Assembly: GCA_022385805.1 (NCBI GenBank)
Contig: MU277730.1
Coordinates: forward strand, 88,897-152,896
Reading direction: 5' to 3'
DNA from: Pilatotrama ljubarskyi
Lineage: Eukaryota > Basidiomycota > Agaricomycetes > Polyporales > Polyporaceae
Length of the DNA stretch: 64,000 nt
Below, in pieces: positions 59,794-64,000 of this stretch. The translations under genes were made by a program, and so were the position numbers. The notes below the pieces were generated by a model that was not told the origin of the DNA, did not search any database, and was given only the letters and a program-made list of their open reading frames with translations. Within the stretch, counting starts at the first letter, position 1. Each line of letters begins with the position of its first letter.

Positions 59794-60290
59794 TCATGTC
59801 GATGCCGGGTCGTGCAAGACGGCGAGCAAATAGCGTTCGTCTGGACGGACAATGGAGCGGTTAGCGACCCATGACCACCATTGTTCCTGCCGCGACGACA
59901 TATGGCGCACCCGGGGATATCATTATTTCGTGACGCTTTGTCCGTATCCTCATGAAGCGTATGTCATCCTGAACCACACACGTCAACAGGTGCACGCGCG
60001 GAGAGCCAAGATGACGGACTTACACCTTCGTTATGCCCGCCGCTCACCTCCTCCAGGCCGCTCTGGACGCTGTGGACGATCTTTGCGATCGCGCTTGCGT
60101 ATTTCTTCCCCTGCTCCCCCTCGAACACCACTCCAGAATGACGAATGATGGTTACGGGTTGTCCTCTAGACAGCAGCATGTAACCGAGTACGGAACGATG
60201 TGATGTGAGCAGGGTAAGGGTCTGCTCGAGTTCCGGAGGCGTGACGAGGGGCTGCGAAGCCGAAGTGGATGGTGCAAGTTGGTCTGACAT
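59794..60290 (-). CDS. dynein light chain, roadblock/LC7 type
   Basis: Light chain of cytoplasmic dynein that dimerises on the intermediate chain. Minus-strand exons 60048-60290, 59911-59968 and 59794-59840 give 115 residues, with correct phases. Family motifs: LEQTLTLLTSHRSVLGYMLL, SRGQPVTIIRHSGVVFEGEQ, GKKYASAIAKIVHSVQ, then DDIRFMRIRTKRHEIMISPD and ERYLLAVLHDP at the end. The N-terminal 15 residues are a Ser/Thr-rich extension. The second exon is only 58 nt. The start MSDQLAP was chosen because it gives the usual family length. Confidence 0.95.
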
Positions 60291-61467
60291 TGCTTGCGTT
60301 GCCAGCATCGGGGACGTTGGCAAAGAGCACGAACGCAGCGAGCGCGCACTTGGAGGACAGGCGCTTGATTCTGCTTACGTAACATCGCTTTTCTTGGACG
60401 GGTATAACGACTGTATAACGGTACTTACAGTCTGAGTTTGAGTACTGTACTGTACTCAAACAGTACTTTCACAAATGTCCACCGCGGTGCGCGCTTCGAC
60501 CTTGCGCTTCTTCCATTCCAACCTACTTATTCTGAGCCGATCCTGTAAATGAAACTACGCATCCCATGCCTGAATCTCAGCACGTAGGACCCAACTTAGG
60601 TCCCCGCCTTACAGTCAACGTGATTTGAAAGTCATCCTCCCCACGACAAAAGAGGATTCGTGTACTCGAGGCACCACTAGGCCGACACGCCCGCCCCCCC
60701 GCAGGATCGATATGCCTGCGGCCGCCGTCCAGTGGCAGCTGCGAATGACGCGACGAGGGGCGCGCAATATTCTGGGCGCGAGCTTGCCGACGCACCCGAG
60801 GTGACATCGCATCTACAGCCTGCGTATCTGGCTGCATTACTGTACTGGAATTGGAACTTACCTATCGCAGGGTATCGCATCCACAGCGCCCGTCCCTTCC
60901 TCGCCGCCCCCCGAAGGCCTGACATTCCATAGGTCATGAGTCCGCGAGCCCGGCACCTAGCTCCGGCGAGGTCGACCAACCGCTCAGGAACATGCTGCGC
61001 TCCAACTTAAAGCGTCCAGGGCGCGATGTGTACGGCCCTGAGACGAACCATGTCCTTCGCTCCGATCGTCCCTCGCAGAAATGTCACATTACGGACACGG
61101 ACCACCGCGGAGACTTTCACGTTTTCATTGGAGAATACGCGCCTGTTCGGACTCGATTGAACTCACACCCCGTACCATGGTCCTATACCAGCTCGCCGGC
61201 AGGGCTCAATGGGCCAGCTGGTTCGGAACCCTGGCAAACTAACAGCGCGCCGGTGGATTCAGTTACAAAGGCCCTGCTGACGTCGCTTCAGCCCTTCAGA
61301 AATTACCAGTTTGGACCCGCCAACTTATCGTCAACTTCACGGCGCTGGAACGCGATTGTGGCGAACGATTGAGCAAAGTACGTACATACTATAGTGTGTA
61401 CAGTAAGATAGATAGTCTTGTCCGTGGCATGAACGAATTCGTCAATCATCGTGATCTTCCTCCCCCT
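60291..61467. other. intergenic, no gene seen
   Basis: About 1.2 kb, containing a short GTACTGTACTGTACT direct repeat at about 60443-60457 near the roadblock promoter. Nothing else could be supported. Confidence 0.5.
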
Positions 61468-62204
61468 TCAACCTGGCTTCCAGAAGGGCCCTCCTCGCTC
61501 ATCGTAGTCATCCAACTGCAACCTCCGAGCGGACTGCATCTTCCTCGGCGCCACCTGAAGGCTGCGACGGCCTTGTCGTGCGCCTTTCGGCGGTGGAGTG
61601 GGAGGTGTAGACGGAGTGCGCTTGTGTGTGGGGATATGCGGCTCTTCGTCAATACGTTCCAGTGGTGACTGCTGCTGTCCCTCCATGTACCTCTCCTCCG
61701 CGCTCTCCTGCTCCTGCACTAGGTCCATCTCCAGGATGTAGTGTCCTTCCTTCCATCGCTCCGGCCCGTCGTGCGCTCGTACGAACTTCCATCCGAGGTA
61801 CGCTTCGCATGACCTGCAGATGAACTCTTGGATGGTGTACGCGCCCGAGTCCATGAGGAGGATAGATGGTGGGTCCAAAGCGATATTCGTCCTGATAGTT
61901 ACCAGACAGATGAGCCTTGACAGCCTGAGAGGAAGAGGACAATGAGAGGAGACGTACGCGACCATGAACAGAGCTGCCTTGCCTGCGTGCCCTCGGAATG
62001 CCTTGAGACGGGTAGTCAGCGTCCTGCGCTCGTATCCCAAGACTCGCCAGCCAAGCGGGAACTTACCTTGGAAACTAGCTGGCTTGTGTGCGCGATACGC
62101 GTGTTGCACTGGCAGCAGACAAGAAAACGGGGCGGGCCAGTTCGGGAGGGGTCTATCGTGAGCATGGTGGGCTCTGGCATGACCGGCGTGTCAGATTCGA
62201 GCAT
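61468..62204 (-). CDS. Yippee-like zinc-binding protein
   Basis: Member of the Yippee/Mis18/cereblon-type zinc-fold group. Minus-strand exons 62067-62204, 61958-62001 and 61468-61891 give 201 residues. Motifs: FLVCCQCNTRIAHTSQLVSK (first CxxC), AFRGHAGKAALFMVA, TNIALDPPSILLMDSGAYTI, QEFICRSCEAYLGWKFVRAH (second CxxC followed by the hallmark YLGWK) and EGHYILEMDLVQE. The four cysteines should bind one zinc. The C-terminal 70 residues are an added basic, Pro/Thr-rich tail (HKRTPSTPPTPPPKG) not present in short YPEL proteins. The ATG at 62204 gives the first conserved block after about 26 residues. The middle exon is only 44 nt. Function in fungi is poorly known. Confidence 0.9.
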
Positions 62205-62933
62205 GGGCAGCTTTAGAGAGAAACGGAAGAGACACAAAGGACTGGCGCCGTCAGCGTACCATGGACGGGGCTGGATGTTCGACGCGATGTTTTCACACCG
62301 CGCGGAGGCCCGGCGCAACGGTACGCATCATTTTTCCCATGTTTTTGGCAAGTGCTGCAGGTTATAGATTGAACCTAGCTGCGCTCCAAAGTAGATTTCC
62401 GCGTTGCTTACTGTCTTCGAGCTATTCCGAGAGGCTTTAGTTGTGATTAGGAAGCTCACATGACTCGTGCGCACACTGACCTGCGCACAGCTGCGACTGA
62501 ACAGAGATGCACTGCTTGAATGAATCGGTGGTGTGATGTGCCTTCCGCCGTCGGCCAGGCCTAAATGCTGTGCTCTCAGTCCTTTTATGGACATATCCTG
62601 CGTAAAATAATTCGGCTGGTCGAAATCCATCGCCGTTCTTGGTGAGCACCACCTTCTACTTTTGCTCCTCGACCACTCTCACGGGCTCGAGACAGTACAT
62701 GGGCGCCGTGTGCGCTGGCAGATATGAAGAAGCAGAGCAGCGGTTGCTCTTTTTGCTCCATGAGGACACGCCTCGAGCCTGTGCGAATGCGAACGACGTC
62801 GCCTGCCTGAAGCGGCATATCCGTACCTGCGGCGTATCAAGATGCACACAGGATAACGCCTTCAGTGACCTTGTATCGGCACTCGCCTTTCCTACCTCGA
62901 CCGCTGAACGGCGTATCCGCAACACTGTCTGAT
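62205..62933. other. shared 5' region of Yippee-like and allantoinase genes
   Basis: About 730 bases between two divergent genes. No gene, repeat or clear regulatory motif was recognised. Confidence 0.55.
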
Positions 62934-64000
62934 ATGGCTCCGAATCGCCTACGTGTCTTCGTGGGCCGCAATGTCGTGCTCGGCGACGGACAGCCCCGAC
63001 CTGCCACCGTCGTAGCGGATGCGAACACGGGAAAGATCGTCGATATCCTCGACGGCGTCACTCCCCACCAAAGCTTTCCTGATGCGGTTGACGATGATGG
63101 TTGGTTGGATGCGGGGGATAAGTACATCCTCCCAGGACTTGTGGAGTGAGTCAATCTGCGAGTATGTACTGGAAATTCTGACCTGTGCAACGCATCGTGT
63201 ACCAGTGCTCACGTCCACCTAAATGAGCCCGGTCGGACAGACTGGGAAGGCTTCTGGACAGGTACACGCGCGGCGGCGTCGGGCGGTGTCACTACCCTCG
63301 TTGATATGCCGCTCAACTCCATCCCTCCCACCACGACTGTCGCAAATCTTGAGGAGAAGCGAAGAGCCGCTCGCGGCCAGTGCTGGACAGATGTCGCTTT
63401 CTGGGGCGGTGTCATTCCGGGCAATCAGGTACGTCTACATCATTTCAACATAGCGCTATCGGCGCGGCGAACGAACTCACGGTATTCGTGGAACAGGCTC
63501 AACTAAAGCCGCTGGTAGAGGCCGGGGTGAAAGGCTTCAAATGCTTCCTTATTGAGAGCGGAGTAGACGTATGTATGTCGCCATACGTCTCAGGGACGAC
63601 CGCTCAAAATACCCTCAGGAGTTCCCATGTGTCAACGAGTCTGACCTCCGCGATGCCATGACTGAATTGAAGGTAGTCGCCTATCCTTCATGCACTCGGT
63701 AGCTTGATTTATCGCCATTCCCAGGACACATCAACGGTGCTTTGCTTCCACGCTGAGCTCGAAACGTCTCCCCAGCGATTCGCGAGCGAGCCGTCGGACC
63801 CGACGCTGTACTCCACGTTTCTCGCGTCGCGCCCGCAGCAGCTGGAGGTAGACGCGATCGCGCTCATCACTCGCCTGCACAAAGAATATCCCTCCCTCCG
63901 GCTGCACATTGTCCACCTCTCTGCGGCCGACGCACTGCCGCTCATTCGCGCCGCGAAGGCGTCCGGGCTGCCGCTCACCGTGGAGACGTGTTTCCATTAC
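62934..64000 (+). CDS. DAL1: allantoinase (3' partial)
   Basis: Cyclic amidohydrolase that opens allantoin to allantoate in purine catabolism, a nitrogen-scavenging route. Exons 62934-63145, 63206-63428, 63497-63568, 63619-63672 and 63725 to the window end. Motifs: [40 protein letters not shown] (metal-binding HxH formed over the first intron), [51 protein letters not shown] with the lysine that is carboxylated in the family, CFHAELE (metal His), [14 protein letters not shown] (metal His) and LTVETCFHY. Dihydropyrimidinase is the alternative, but [11 protein letters not shown] and the ESGVDEFP block favour allantoinase. The C-terminus lies outside the window. Confidence 0.93.

Noticed and set aside
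1..64000. CRISPR array, rRNA genes or complete autonomous transposon
   Set aside because: No regularly spaced direct repeats, no rRNA sequence and no transposase or reverse transcriptase motifs were seen; the genome is eukaryotic.

Overview
The window is nuclear DNA of a filamentous basidiomycete, most likely an Agaricomycete (a polypore-type wood-decay fungus is plausible but not provable here). The reasons are GC-rich coding sequence, genes split by many 45-60 nt GT-AG introns, an atypical expanded G-alpha gene, a Zn2Cys6 factor, F-box/LRR and BTB relics, and eukaryotic tRNA genes with Pol III T-runs. Coordinates of spliced genes come from my own reading of splice sites and reading-frame phase. 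One assembly gap of Ns lies at 24472-24856.

Layout. 1-2684: tRNA ligase (5' end outside the window). 3644-4084: a MITE-like element with perfect 46-bp terminal inverted repeats. 5361-7420: UNC93-like transporter. 8162-9315: F-box/LRR-like C-terminal piece. 9588-12675: two tandem omega-like glutathione transferases. 14076-15580: Chs7 chitin-synthase export chaperone. 17042-18413: unrecognised gene. 22091-23574: GOLPH3/Vps74. 23825-23904: tRNA-Leu(AAG). 25965-28288: atypical G-protein alpha subunit. 28689-35962: separase, divergent from thymidylate synthase (36177-37167). 37340-37422: tRNA-Pro(TGG) with an 11-nt intron. 37653-45415: four tandem short-chain dehydrogenase/reductase (SDR) genes. 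46339-47164: frame-broken BTB-like relic. 47291-49868: proline-rich EH-like protein. 52754-53560: Vps29, divergent from Mdm35 (53825-54196). 56608-57989: Zn2Cys6 transcription factor. 59794-60290: roadblock dynein light chain. 61468-62204: Yippee-like protein. 62934-64000: allantoinase, cut by the window end.

Most genes are unrelated housekeeping genes. Three local relationships stand out. First, thymidylate synthase and separase share a 214-bp bidirectional promoter with two MluI cell-cycle boxes (ACGCGT) and an E-box. Second, two tandem expansions (2 GSTs, 4 SDRs) keep almost identical exon lengths and intron phases, so they arose by local duplication, while their N-termini and cofactor motifs diverged. 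Third, a tRNA ligase gene and an intron-containing tRNA-Pro occur together; the ligase family seals exons of such tRNAs.

Several intergenic stretches of 1-3.7 kb (for example 18414-22090 and 49869-52753) show no gene I can support. I found no CRISPR array, no rRNA, no complete autonomous transposon and no clear secondary-metabolite cluster. The most unusual protein is the G-alpha with Ser in place of the catalytic switch II Gln, a long helical-domain insert and no N-myristoylation glycine.
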